Shown piece by piece: positions 1-7,395 of a stretch of DNA of 64,000 nucleotides; the stretch's first letter is position 1; the number at the start of each line of letters is the position of its first letter. Source of the DNA: a virus; IMG/VR virus record IMGVR_UViG_3300009129_001283, positions 1 to 64,000 of that record, one strand, 5' to 3'. The notes beneath the pieces were generated by a model. That model made no database searches and was not told the DNA's origin. It worked only from the letters and a program-made list of their open reading frames with translations. Position numbers and translations under genes: made by a program.

Positions 1-1
1 T

Positions 2-184
2 CCAGTTGCTCCTGGCAGCTCCGGAAGTCCAGTTTTTAATTTAAAGGGCGAGCTTGTGGGTTTAGTTTTTGCTGTTGATGCTAGATATCACCATATTACT
101 TTGGCAGTAACTAGAGAGCAAATAATAATGTTCCTAGAGAGTGTTCTAGACCTGAACTATATCATAGAAAGACCAAGGATATAA
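2..184 (+). CDS. Trypsin-like serine protease, C-terminal fragment
   Basis: The reading frame is open from the window edge and ends at TAA (182-184), so the N-terminus lies outside. The fragment contains APGSSGSPVFN, the GxSGSP signature around the catalytic serine of chymotrypsin/HtrA-fold proteases, followed by a GELVGLVFA strand as in that fold. The catalytic His and Asp would lie upstream and cannot be checked. It is one of only two rightward genes here and is followed by a J-domain-like gene. A role in virion maturation or protein quality control is inference. Confidence 0.75.
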   Translation, partial: PVAPGSSGSPVFNLKGELVGLVFAVDARYHHITLAVTREQIIMFLESVLDLNYIIERPRI

Positions 185-216
185 CTAATTAGTGTATACT
201 AACTCTGGTTAATCTC

Positions 217-861
217 TTGAAAGAAAAAAGCAAAAAACGAAAAATACGAAAGTTTGAATTGTTATCGTTGGACTATCAAGATATCTGCGAAGTCTATGAA
301 GACTGTGAAACTGCATTTAAGACCTCATTCTTTGATCCGAAAATAGAAGAACAAATAAAGCAACAAGAAAAGGGTAGAAAAGAAAAACAAGAGGAGATCC
401 CTGAAGAGAAGGTGCAAGAAACCTCTGACGAAACCGGCATGCAAGAATCTGATACGGTGGTGGTGGAGGAAGAGATTGTAGATGAAAGCAAAATAACAAA
501 AAAAGTTGTTAGAAAATTGTTCAAAGCTATTGCTCTCGAAACACATCCGGATAAGTTATATGGAAAAGACCCAAAAGAAATAAGCGATAAAGAAGAACTT
601 TATAAAAAAGCAGCTCGTGCTGTCAGAAGAAATGACGAACACGAGCTGCTTGAAATTGCCGTAGCGTTAAGCATCACTGATATCTTAGATGATACTGAAA
701 TATTTTTACTGCTCGATAAGTCAATGATGAACATAAAAAATAAAGTTTCTCAAATGAAAAACTCTATATTTTGGATATGGTACCACTCTGTTGGAAAGGC
801 GAGAGAAAAACTCGAAAAACAAATAGAGTATCAGTTTGGTTTAAAGAGGAGAGAAGAATAA
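217..861 (+). CDS. J-domain-like protein
   Basis: 214 residues read from a TTG start; no in-frame ATG comes before about residue 75, so TTG is the best choice although no clear Shine-Dalgarno is visible. The first 95 residues are charged and Glu/Lys-rich. Residues about 95-150 resemble a J domain, with the diagnostic HPDK tetrapeptide at 110-113 in the context KLFKAIALETHPDKLYG. J domains stimulate Hsp70 (DnaK) ATPase, so recruitment of host DnaK is a reasonable inference. No G/F-rich or zinc region follows. The stop lies in a perfect 14-bp palindrome (854-867) shared with the stop of the convergent lipoprotein gene. Confidence 0.7.
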   Translation: MKEKSKKRKIRKFELLSLDYQDICEVYEDCETAFKTSFFDPKIEEQIKQQEKGRKEKQEEIPEEKVQETSDETGMQESDTVVVEEEIVDESKITKKVVRKLFKAIALETHPDKLYGKDPKEISDKEELYKKAARAVRRNDEHELLEIAVALSITDILDDTEIFLLLDKSMMNIKNKVSQMKNSIFWIWYHSVGKAREKLEKQIEYQFGLKRREE

Positions 862-1041
862 TTATTCTGCTGGTGCTGCGGCAATCGTGATGTTTGTAGG
901 CTCGAAAACATAACTGGTTTGTTTTTCAGTTTTTATTCCCGCATCATCAACACCTGCATCATTCTTGTCAACGACCAATGGGTTGCACGATAGGCAAGTT
1001 AAAGTTGTTAAAAAGGTAAGGGTACTTGCTTTTTTCTTCAT
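862..1041 (-). CDS. Small lipoprotein
   Basis: 59-residue protein too short for usual ORF cut-offs. It starts MKKKASTLTF, a basic n-region plus hydrophobic stretch, and has cysteines at 16 and 19 (TCLSCNP) suggesting a lipoprotein signal, although the lipobox is not canonical. The mature part is short and polar (DKNDAGVDDAG). A good Shine-Dalgarno (AAAGGAC) precedes the ATG, and a perfect consensus sigma70-like promoter lies about 105 bp upstream with a hairpin-bearing leader. Having its own strong promoter suggests early or lysogeny-type expression separate from the neighbouring virion genes. Function unknown. Confidence 0.75.
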   Translation of the reverse strand: MKKKASTLTFLTTLTCLSCNPLVVDKNDAGVDDAGIKTEKQTSYVFEPTNITIAAAPAE

Positions 1042-1145
1042 TTTTATGTCCTTTGTTTTGAAATGTTAATATAAAAAATAGGGTGTATTAGCTGTATAAG
1101 TAGTTTTGAGCCTTCTCAAAATCCATTATTGGGTGTTGAAAATGT

Positions 1146-1174
1146 ATTATACTACACTATTTCTTATTTGTCAA
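1146..1174 (-). promoter_or_regulatory. Consensus sigma70-like promoter
   Basis: On the minus strand TTGACA (1169-1174) is separated by exactly 17 bp from TATAAT (1146-1151), a perfect match to the bacterial sigma70 consensus. It reads into the small lipoprotein gene ending at 862. The leader of about 100 nt contains a 7-bp hairpin (TTTTGAG AAGG CTCAAAA) near 1110-1130. Confidence 0.85.
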
Positions 1175-1180
1175 GTATGT

Positions 1181-1936
1181 TTATTCTGCGTCGGTGAATG
1201 TAACGATTGTTCCGTCATCAAGCTGCAGACTAGCTAACCAGTCTATTTCGCCATTCTGATCTCTCACAATTGGGGAGTTTTTCATGAAAAGATCTTTCAT
1301 ACTTTTTGTACCCTTTTCAATTGTAGCTTTAGCATCAGTGCCATAGGATTTCTCAACATAAGATTCTGCAGCCTCTACACTAGGAAATGTGGTTGGTGTA
1401 TCTGCTTGTGCACCTGTGCCGAATAGGGATGCAGCCATTATACCGCCTATCACCAGAGGAACTCCAAGCTTTCTCTTTAGAGAGCTAACAAATTGCTTTG
1501 CTCCCTCATTTAAATGTAAGCCATATTCTTCAAGGAGAGTGTCTATTTCTTCTTCAAATAGTTGTTCATCTAAGTTCTTTGAGAAGTGTTCGATAATGTC
1601 TTCTTCGTGGTCTTCCTGCAGTTCGCTATTAAAAGTCTCGATGGCTTTTGGTGCCAGGTCACGGACGAGGTGATTAAACTCATCCGAGTTAAAAATGGCC
1701 TGTATGGTGGCTCTCACCAATTTGTCTCCTACTGGGACTGGTACTGCTTGTGTTGTCGAGGCGGAATCTTTTTGTGTATCTGAAGCGGCGCGGCCTGATG
1801 GCACAGTATCCGTTGGTTCTTTATACTTTTTAACCCAGTTTCCTTTTCGATGCTTGTCTGTGCGGGGGGCAGTGGTATCGGGAAAATCCCATTCTTGTTC
1901 TGACACGGCTTTTTTTCTAATGATAACCTTCTTCAT
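1181..1936 (-). CDS. Protein with C-terminal hydrophobic segment, probable virion protein
   Basis: 251 residues, ATG with GAGGTG upstream. The first 70 residues are basic and low-complexity, the middle is acidic and helical, and near residue 160 there is a hydrophobic stretch (VPLVIGGIMAASLFGTGAQA) that looks like a signal sequence with an AxA cleavage site, but placed internally. The remaining 75 residues are soluble. An internal hydrophobic segment could be a membrane anchor, or a cleavable segment exposed after proteolysis of the N-terminal half. The family is not recognised; assignment as a virion protein rests only on the neighbourhood. Confidence 0.6.
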   Translation of the reverse strand: MKKVIIRKKAVSEQEWDFPDTTAPRTDKHRKGNWVKKYKEPTDTVPSGRAASDTQKDSASTTQAVPVPVGDKLVRATIQAIFNSDEFNHLVRDLAPKAIETFNSELQEDHEEDIIEHFSKNLDEQLFEEEIDTLLEEYGLHLNEGAKQFVSSLKRKLGVPLVIGGIMAASLFGTGAQADTPTTFPSVEAAESYVEKSYGTDAKATIEKGTKSMKDLFMKNSPIVRDQNGEIDWLASLQLDDGTIVTFTDAE

Positions 1937-1965
1937 ATTTCACCTCGATATTATATATAGAAGCT

Positions 1966-3369
1966 TTATTCTGAAAAATACTTTATCTGCGGCGTGTCCT
2001 TGCTCCTACAGGCATCTTCCAGTGCATTTTTCACCATTTGTTCCCTCTTCTTTGGATCTTTCCAATCCTCTTGGGCTGCTGGGGGCAATGTTCTTAAGGG
2101 ATCGACGTACATAAATAGTTTCCCTTTCTTTACGGCAGGTGCCTCGAACACAGAGATACCACTTCTGCGGTCATAGTGCTCGTGACTATGAACATCTCTT
2201 TTTCCTCCTCCGCCCATTGTGTCAACAATAAACAGAGGGATATTAAAGCCTGCAGTGGAACCCCTAACTTCTTTTTCCAAATTAATGGCTGTCTGCACTG
2301 GGGTTCTGAGATCTTCTGTTCCTCTAACCAAGTCGTGTACATAAACATAATAAGGGTGAACATTGATATAACTTAATTTTTTAATTAAGTCTCCCATAAG
2401 TTCTGGTGTATCGTTTACTCCTGCTTGCAAGACCGTTTGGTTGCGAACAGTTATTCCTCTCTCAAAAAGTAGATTCATAGCATCTTGGGAAATGCCCGTT
2501 ACTTCGTTTGGAGTATTGAAGTGCGTATGTATAACAACTTCCTTATGAAGCTTCCTACCTCGTTCCACGATCTCTGTTACTGCGTCCGTCCATTTTGTGT
2601 CTGTCAGGATCTTCATGGGCTGAATGGCCAAGCCTTTGGTGGCAAAACGAAAGCGGCGAATATGGGGGATATCTAAAAGGGCATGACCAAGCTCAAGAAC
2701 CTGATTTGGCTTTAGGCGATACATATCTCCGCCACTAATAACAATGTCCTCCAACTCCTTGCGCTCTTTAATATACTGAAATGCTTTGCCCCACCTTTCT
2801 TGGCTTGCTTTGAGTTGTACTTTTTCAACTGTGTCCGTATCTAAGCCAACAGCATATGAGCGAGTACAGAAGCGACAATATACTGGGCATGTGTCTAGTG
2901 CCAGAAATAAAGCTTTGTCTGGGTATCTGTGGGTAAGTCCCTCGACAGGAGCATCGGCTTGTTCGTGCAGCGAGTCGAGAGTAAGAAGCGGGTGGTCTTC
3001 TTCCAATTGGGAACCTACTGGAAGGAATTGTCTTCTTATGGGATCTGTATATGGGTTTTCCCAATCAATGAGAGATAACAAATAGGGCGATATTCTAACT
3101 GCCATAGGTGCTGCAGCAAAGCCACTCTTGACATCCTCAAGAAATTCCCCTGATACGATGTCTTGAACTGCTGCAACGAGCTTCTCTGGTTTTGTGATCG
3201 CATTCTTCTCTTGCCACTTATGACTCAAGAAGGTTTTTTCATCAACTTCTCTCCAGGCTGGTATCTTTTGCCAAAAAGCATCTCTCCTCAAGTTTCTCCA
3301 CGAAAGACTCTCTTCCGTAACCTTTGGCTTTAGGTGTTCTATCTTGTTGTCTATTACTTTTAAACTCAT
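1966..3369 (-). CDS. kamA: Lysine 2,3-aminomutase family radical SAM protein
   Basis: 467 residues from the ATG at 3369, chosen over the ATG at 3384 because GGAGG sits 5 bp upstream of it. Radical-SAM cluster motif C161-x3-C165-x2-C168. The PLP lysine motif GGGGK is at 386-390. The two aspartates that bind the epsilon-amino group of lysine in characterised 2,3-aminomutases have counterparts at D346 (VHDLVRGTEDLR) and D383, seven residues before the PLP lysine, favouring lysine over glutamate as substrate. The expected reaction is L-lysine to L-beta-lysine, used as an osmolyte or (via the EpmB relatives) for EF-P modification. The gene stands alone, isolated by a terminator upstream. A metabolic gene of this kind is unusual for a phage; the role is inference. 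Confidence 0.9.
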   Translation of the reverse strand: MSLKVIDNKIEHLKPKVTEESLSWRNLRRDAFWQKIPAWREVDEKTFLSHKWQEKNAITKPEKLVAAVQDIVSGEFLEDVKSGFAAAPMAVRISPYLLSLIDWENPYTDPIRRQFLPVGSQLEEDHPLLTLDSLHEQADAPVEGLTHRYPDKALFLALDTCPVYCRFCTRSYAVGLDTDTVEKVQLKASQERWGKAFQYIKERKELEDIVISGGDMYRLKPNQVLELGHALLDIPHIRRFRFATKGLAIQPMKILTDTKWTDAVTEIVERGRKLHKEVVIHTHFNTPNEVTGISQDAMNLLFERGITVRNQTVLQAGVNDTPELMGDLIKKLSYINVHPYYVYVHDLVRGTEDLRTPVQTAINLEKEVRGSTAGFNIPLFIVDTMGGGGKRDVHSHEHYDRRSGISVFEAPAVKKGKLFMYVDPLRTLPPAAQEDWKDPKKREQMVKNALEDACRSKDTPQIKYFSE

Positions 3370-3413
3370 AAATACCTCCAGCAATGCATATCATATCATA
3401 TATGTGTTTTTTT

Positions 3414-3446
3414 GTAAAAAAAAGAGCCCCGAATTGGGGCTCTTGG
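3414..3446 (-). terminator. Rho-independent terminator after the outer-membrane protein gene
   Basis: On the minus strand the stem AAGAGCCCC/GGGGCTCTT (3422-3430 with 3436-3444, 5-nt loop) is followed by a run of eight T. It separates the outer-membrane protein transcript from kamA. A second 9-bp hairpin (TCTAAATAA/TTATTTAGA, 3452-3477) overlaps the stop codon of the preceding gene. Confidence 0.9.
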
Positions 3447-3471
3447 TACCTCTAAATAAGTATTGTGTTAT

Positions 3472-4110
3472 TTAGAAGTTAATTGCTGCTGACAGCGTAA
3501 CAACATTTGCGTCGTCACCATCAGTGTTTTGTTGGCGAAAGTAATCTGCTCTAGCAGTAATACCAGCACAAACTTCAGTCGATAGGCCAGCGGCAATACG
3601 GTTTTCCGATACGCCGTCCTGTGTGACATGAATTTCGTCGCCCACAGAAACATCGACAGTGGCAACTTTTAAGTCCAAAGACTTGGTGAGCGTAATTTGT
3701 TCACGCACACGAAGCTGCTCTGCGCCTACCTGAGTGACATCTGCATGTTCATCTAATTGTAAGCGAACGCGATTGTCTAGCTTGATGCCAAACGGCAACG
3801 CTATACCATTGTTTACATCTAAAGAAACTCGGTTCTCCGATGTTCCGCCAGTGTTAGTGTTTCGGATACGCAACTGTAAATCCATATTTTCAGTTAAGTC
3901 ACGAGACACTGCGAACACGGTATGTTCATAACCAGCGGCTTTCGTAACCATGTCCTCACTAATGCTTAAATCATGACGAGTTTGTTCCTCTGCGGAGAGG
4001 GTAAAGTCGCCAAGCTGTGCTGTTGCGCTTGCTTCCAGACGAAGTTCGTCTGCATAACCAACGCTACTTACCAAAAACGCCATAACGGTCGCTAATAGTG
4101 CTTTTTTCAT
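3472..4110 (-). CDS. Outer-membrane beta-barrel protein
   Basis: 212 residues from ATG 4110 (AAAAGGAG upstream); an ATG 21 bp further up is less likely. Residues 1-21 form a signal peptide (MKKALLATVMAFL...VGYA) and the mature chain alternates polar and hydrophobic residues in paired strands (NMDLQLRIRN, KLDNRVRLQLD, SVGDEIHV) and ends in phenylalanine, the outer-membrane barrel recognition signal. It was compared by eye with DUF2490-like barrels but no family is certain. It has its own sigma70 promoter and terminator, so it is an autonomous cargo gene. An envelope-modifying role such as superinfection exclusion is inference. Confidence 0.8.
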   Translation of the reverse strand: MKKALLATVMAFLVSSVGYADELRLEASATAQLGDFTLSAEEQTRHDLSISEDMVTKAAGYEHTVFAVSRDLTENMDLQLRIRNTNTGGTSENRVSLDVNNGIALPFGIKLDNRVRLQLDEHADVTQVGAEQLRVREQITLTKSLDLKVATVDVSVGDEIHVTQDGVSENRIAAGLSTEVCAGITARADYFRQQNTDGDDANVVTLSAAINF

Positions 4111-4165
4111 AGTTTTCTCCTTTTCATTCACCCGCTTAATTGCGGAGTGATGTTAAGTTATTATA

Positions 4166-4194
4166 ATTCTATCACAGGATTGATATTATGTCAA
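4166..4194 (-). promoter_or_regulatory. Sigma70-like promoter for outer-membrane protein gene
   Basis: Minus strand TTGACA (4189-4194), 17-bp spacer, TAGAAT (4166-4171). The leader of about 50 nt contains the small inverted repeat CCGC AATTAA GCGG before the ribosome-binding site. Confidence 0.8.
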
Positions 4195-4235
4195 GGTTTG
4201 TATTTAAAGTAAAACTTTAAGTTTGACACGGTGCG

Positions 4236-4613
4236 TTAATGCTCATGATCGCATGCATGCCATAAGTGCTTGTTTTTGTTCACTTTTTCTAAGTCCTTGT
4301 TTTTATTAGGTTTTTCTAAGTCCTTGTTTTTATTGGATATTTTAACATATGCCCACAATAGCACTGGTACAGCAACGGGATGTAAGCACAAAAGCCAACT
4401 AACAGGGATGAGAGCATAAAAGGCTGGTATATGTTCTCCTAAGTAATAAAACAATACTGGAAATAAAATGTCTTCTATTATTTCCCAACCAATAAAAATA
4501 ACCAGAAATGCTGGGCCGAATTCTCTTATAACTTTTTTGAGGTTCTCTATATTCCAAAAAGATATTTTATTCTTTATCTTCTCTTTTAGTCTTTTAAACA
4601 TTCTTGAACTCAT
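4236..4613 (-). CDS. Small two-helix membrane protein with C-terminal repeat
   Basis: 125 residues (or 121 from the second ATG). Two long hydrophobic segments at about 32-58 and 65-92 with a basic N-terminus predict an inner-membrane protein with both ends in the cytoplasm. The C-terminus has two copies of NKNKDLEK and a third degenerate copy (NKNKHL), visible as a direct DNA repeat near 4270-4335, then a His/Cys tail (HACDHEH) that could bind metal. It overlaps the ParB-like gene upstream by 20 bp with no clear ribosome-binding site, suggesting coupled translation. Function unknown. Confidence 0.65.
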   Translation of the reverse strand: MSSRMFKRLKEKIKNKISFWNIENLKKVIREFGPAFLVIFIGWEIIEDILFPVLFYYLGEHIPAFYALIPVSWLLCLHPVAVPVLLWAYVKISNKNKDLEKPNKNKDLEKVNKNKHLWHACDHEH

Positions 4614-5046
4614 TGAGGGAGGGGCTGTCTAGATCTATCAACCACACGACTGGCAGAATTCCCTGTGCCATCAAGCCAGTATACCGAGTATTGCCTCCCA
4701 ACAAATCATATTTGCCATCCATTTTAATAACAATGGGCATTTCTATTTTTCTATCTTTGAAAGCAGCAACAAAGCGGGCCCGTTTTGACTTCTCCAGATT
4801 AGAAAAATTATCTTTTGCGTCTTCGAAGCTGCTAGCTGTTGTGTTCCCAATTTTTGGAAGCATCTTTTGGGTTATCTTCCGTTTTTCGCCTGTCATTGCT
4901 TTTTTTAGCCAATTTTCTTTTCCGGCAGTAGCTAAGGCAGGATATCGCTTTGCTTCGCTCCACTCAGCTTCAAAGTCAGGCAAACGATATGCAATCGAAG
5001 AGTTCTCTTTTAAGTAGTGTTGCCAGCTTTCCATTAGGGACTTCAT
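4594..5046 (-). CDS. ParB/sulfiredoxin-fold protein with N-terminal ESW tag
   Basis: 150 residues. The C-terminal third has the pattern PIVIKMDGKYDLLGGNTRYTG, with GGNTR at 117-121 corresponding to the GxxR nucleotide-binding box of ParB-N/sulfiredoxin-like domains. The N-terminus, MKSLMESWQHYLKE, is one of at least four copies in the window of a short tag. It starts inside the stop of the upstream coiled-coil gene (ATGA overlap). ParB-N-like domains can bind CTP or act as nucleases, kinases or ADP-ribosyltransferases; which applies here cannot be told. Confidence 0.7.
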   Translation of the reverse strand: MKSLMESWQHYLKENSSIAYRLPDFEAEWSEAKRYPALATAGKENWLKKAMTGEKRKITQKMLPKIGNTTASSFEDAKDNFSNLEKSKRARFVAAFKDRKIEMPIVIKMDGKYDLLGGNTRYTGLMAQGILPVVWLIDLDSPSLNEFKNV

Positions 5047-5213
5047 TTTTTCTTTCCTTGTTTCTTCAACTTCTTCTCGACCTGCTCTAAGCGAACCTTA
5101 ATAAGCTCGTTGTCGATCTCAAGTTGATGAATCGTTGTCAGTTGATAAGTCACTAGCCCAATAACTAGCGATGTAATGAGCGCAGTAGCTATTTTTGTTA
5201 AATCAATTTTCAT
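5043..5213 (-). CDS. Membrane-anchored coiled-coil peptide
   Basis: 56-residue ORF, missed by length cut-offs. Residues 7-24 are a transmembrane helix (IATALITSLVIGLVTYQL) followed by a heptad-like segment (LEIDNELIKVRLEQVEKKL) and a lysine-rich tail. ATGA overlaps on both sides place it firmly in the operon between two ParB-like genes. The architecture resembles small spanin-like or holin-associated anchors, but nothing identifies it as such. Confidence 0.7.
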   Translation of the reverse strand: MKIDLTKIATALITSLVIGLVTYQLTTIHQLEIDNELIKVRLEQVEKKLKKQGKKK

Positions 5214-5581
5214 TTATCTTTACCATCAACAATACATGGAACTTTATTTAAACCAAGTCTTTGTGCGGCAAGTAAACGGTGGTGGCCATTTAAAATATAA
5301 TAAAAAGGTTCGGGTGATGGACTCTTCTCTACAGGAGTGTGTTTCTCGTCTCCTTGCAACTTTGCAGTTACAACAGGTTTGTGCCGTGTCACAAGTATAG
5401 GTTCAAAAATTCCGTTTTTAATTTGAGTTATTTTTTGTTCTACTGCCTTATAGCATTCTTCGCTTGGACACTCATGAGACTTTCCTCGACCAAGCTCTTC
5501 TGTTGGCAATATTTTGCTTATGGAAATATATTCAACATTTTCATGTAAGTGCCTTTTCCATCTCTCTAATAAAATTCTCAT
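5210..5581 (-). CDS. ParB-like nuclease-domain protein with N-terminal ERW tag
   Basis: 123 residues. The core YYILNGHHRLLAAQRLGL matches the GHHR box of ParB-N-type domains. The N-terminus MRILLERWKRHLHEN repeats the short tag of the neighbouring ParB-like protein, although the bodies differ. The ATG follows an AT-rich CTATTTATTTT box directly, with no Shine-Dalgarno. Role unknown; two ParB-fold genes flanking a membrane peptide suggest a shared complex. Confidence 0.7.
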   Translation of the reverse strand: MRILLERWKRHLHENVEYISISKILPTEELGRGKSHECPSEECYKAVEQKITQIKNGIFEPILVTRHKPVVTAKLQGDEKHTPVEKSPSPEPFYYILNGHHRLLAAQRLGLNKVPCIVDGKDK

Positions 5582-5583
5582 AA

Positions 5584-5592
5584 AATAAATAG
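5584..5592 (-). promoter_or_regulatory. CTATTTATT box upstream of ParB-like gene
   Basis: In the sense direction CTATTTATT lies a few bases before the ATG and can pair into a weak hairpin (AATAA/TTATT). It is a variant of the recurrent ACTATTTATA box seen before several virion genes in this window. Confidence 0.4.
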
Positions 5593-5596
5593 AAAC

Positions 5597-5941
5597 TTAT
5601 TCAAAGTATTTACCTGGGCTATATTTTTTTAATAGCCTAGACCATGCTTCTTCTTTAAGACCGAGAAAGTCTCTGGCATCATTAAGGGAATTACATTTGC
5701 TGAGGGCATATAAAATAATTGACTCATTAACAATATCTCTGAGTGCATTCCAAATGTTAAAACCGAAGTATTTACCATGACACTTCTTAGTAGTCAATTC
5801 TAATTTGAGGGAGATCAGTTCTTCTAAACTTAATGAGTTGATTGCAATTTCTACTTTTTCATCAATTGCATTTTCAGCATAGAGTTTATTTCTAACTGAA
5901 TAACTTTTATTTAATCCTTGTGTATGTTTAGATCTAATCAT
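5597..5941 (-). CDS. Putative Fis-like helix-turn-helix protein
   Basis: 114 residues, basic N-terminus, then SLEELISLKLEL and a C-terminal segment NSLNDARDFLGLKEEAWSRLLKKY that has the spacing of a Fis/NtrC-type helix-turn-helix. Similar small proteins occur in T4-like marine phages (recalled, not searched). Function unknown; DNA binding is inferred from the C-terminal helices only. Confidence 0.5.
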   Translation of the reverse strand: MIRSKHTQGLNKSYSVRNKLYAENAIDEKVEIAINSLSLEELISLKLELTTKKCHGKYFGFNIWNALRDIVNESIILYALSKCNSLNDARDFLGLKEEAWSRLLKKYSPGKYFE

Positions 5942-6008
5942 AACTGCTTAATGCATTGCCTTGCCCACCCACACCCTAAGCTTAATATAGAATTAAAAAT
6001 TAGTTAAA

Positions 6009-6863
6009 TTATAAATTATCTATGTCTAGTTCTGGTTCTTCTTCTGCTGCTGGCTCTGCAGAGAGATCATCTAAGTCTAGATCCCCAAGTTCAGCATCTT
6101 CTTCGCCAGCAGATCCTAAGCCGATGTCACTACTAGAAACTTCTTTTTCTGCTTCGTCGTATTCCGGATTTGTTGGTTCTTCTACAGTAGTTGAGAGCTC
6201 GTCTTCAAATCTATTAAAATATAATTTTAAGTTTGCGGTCAAATAGTCGTAAAATAGATTACTATCAGAGGGATCAGCTAAGAGCTTGTAGGAGTCTAAG
6301 ATGTTTTTTTCAATTTTTTGGAATGTAACCATTGCAAAGTTACGTCCAGTTTCATCTTCACCAGAAATACCAAAGCTATCAGCGTCTTGTTTTTTGCCGC
6401 CGCTGGTTGTAATGTCTGGCTTGGTTTTTCCGTATATGTCAATAAACTTATTTAAGATCTCTTCATCTTCAGTATCGTCATCGCCAACAACAACTTCTGT
6501 CTCTTCACGAAGTTCTCCCTTTTCCATGCCTATTTCTGGCAGCAATAAGTTTTGCACCGCTTTCACGATATGCGCCCTAAAGGAACTTCTCTGCTCTTGG
6601 CTCGAAGTCAGTGTCTTGAAGTCCTGCTCAAGAACAGGAATAATCTTCTTTAACAATTTTTCTAACTCATTAATACCAGTGTTTTTGTGTGGAGAGTTTT
6701 CTACATCTTCAGCAACCATCTTCTTGACTGCTTTTCTAATTTCCATTTCATTAATAAGTTTCTGCAAAACCTCTTTATCTTTTCTAGCAAACTTCTTTGC
6801 CACAGATTCTCTAATAGCTTTGCGAAGATATATCTCTTCTTGCATGTCTTTTCTACTAAGCAT
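6009..6863 (-). CDS. Helical, acidic-tailed protein, probable virion or scaffold component
   Basis: 284 residues from ATG 6863, chosen because GAAGGAGACGATAAA is the ribosome-binding context; a longer frame upstream overlaps the preceding gene. The first 80 residues are charged helix, the middle has a beta/alpha section around FAMVTFQKIEKNILDSY, and the last 60 residues are extremely acidic (DLDLDDLSAEPAAEEEPELD). Acidic tails of this type are common in phage scaffold and internal proteins. No family recognised. Confidence 0.7.
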   Translation of the reverse strand: MLSRKDMQEEIYLRKAIRESVAKKFARKDKEVLQKLINEMEIRKAVKKMVAEDVENSPHKNTGINELEKLLKKIIPVLEQDFKTLTSSQEQRSSFRAHIVKAVQNLLLPEIGMEKGELREETEVVVGDDDTEDEEILNKFIDIYGKTKPDITTSGGKKQDADSFGISGEDETGRNFAMVTFQKIEKNILDSYKLLADPSDSNLFYDYLTANLKLYFNRFEDELSTTVEEPTNPEYDEAEKEVSSSDIGLGSAGEEDAELGDLDLDDLSAEPAAEEEPELDIDNL

Positions 6864-6864
6864 T

Positions 6865-7395
6865 TTATCGTCTCCTTCGAACCTTTTTGGGAGCTTTCCC
6901 GCTGTGCCCTTCAGCACCGCCAATACTCATCCCAGAAATTTCTTTAATTTTTCTTTTTGGAATTCTGACTTTTATCTTCGCAGGTTCCTTTTGCCTTTCC
7001 AATGAGGAACAACCCTCTAATTCTACATCAGGGAAGGCTTCATCTTCATCGTGCCCAGAAGCACTCATATCGAGGCCCATTTCCAATGCTCTTTTGTGAG
7101 CATATGTTTCCACCTCTTTGTTCCCAAATTTGTCTGACAGGGTATTCCTTGCGGCCAGTGCTTTGCGAATATCTGGTAAGATCTGTAGTTTGTCCCACTC
7201 ATAACCATCCACCGTACCGTCGAATTCAACATTGCCAGCATCAACGAGCTCCGTGGCATATGCAATTCCAGCCATTATCTTCGCATAGGAACGAATAAGC
7301 CTGTCGAGCTCCTGCAATTCGGGATCATCGGCCCCATCGCCATGCTCGGTTTTTAGGTGCTTATTCCAGTTTTCATATAGTTTGTGATATTTCAC
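6865..7395 (-). CDS. Nested in-frame gene: tag-bearing protein from internal GTG start
   Basis: Inside the 814-residue frame a GTG at 7393-7395 is preceded by AAGGAG (7404-7409) with an 8-nt spacer, a context nearly identical to that of the next gene (GAAGGAGATAATAAAGTG versus GAAGGAGACGATAAAATG). The 176-residue product would start MKYHKLYENWNKHL, putting the ENW tag at the N-terminus as in three other proteins here. The body is helical with a basic tail rich in Lys/Arg. It is either an independent product or a gene whose upstream stop was lost by fusion. Confidence 0.6.
   Translation of the reverse strand: MKYHKLYENWNKHLKTEHGDGADDPELQELDRLIRSYAKIMAGIAYATELVDAGNVEFDGTVDGYEWDKLQILPDIRKALAARNTLSDKFGNKEVETYAHKRALEMGLDMSASGHDEDEAFPDVELEGCSSLERQKEPAKIKVRIPKRKIKEISGMSIGGAEGHSGKAPKKVRRRR

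Noticed and set aside
6301-7005. Rightward 234-codon ORF
   Set aside because: Antisense to two well-supported leftward genes with ribosome-binding sites.
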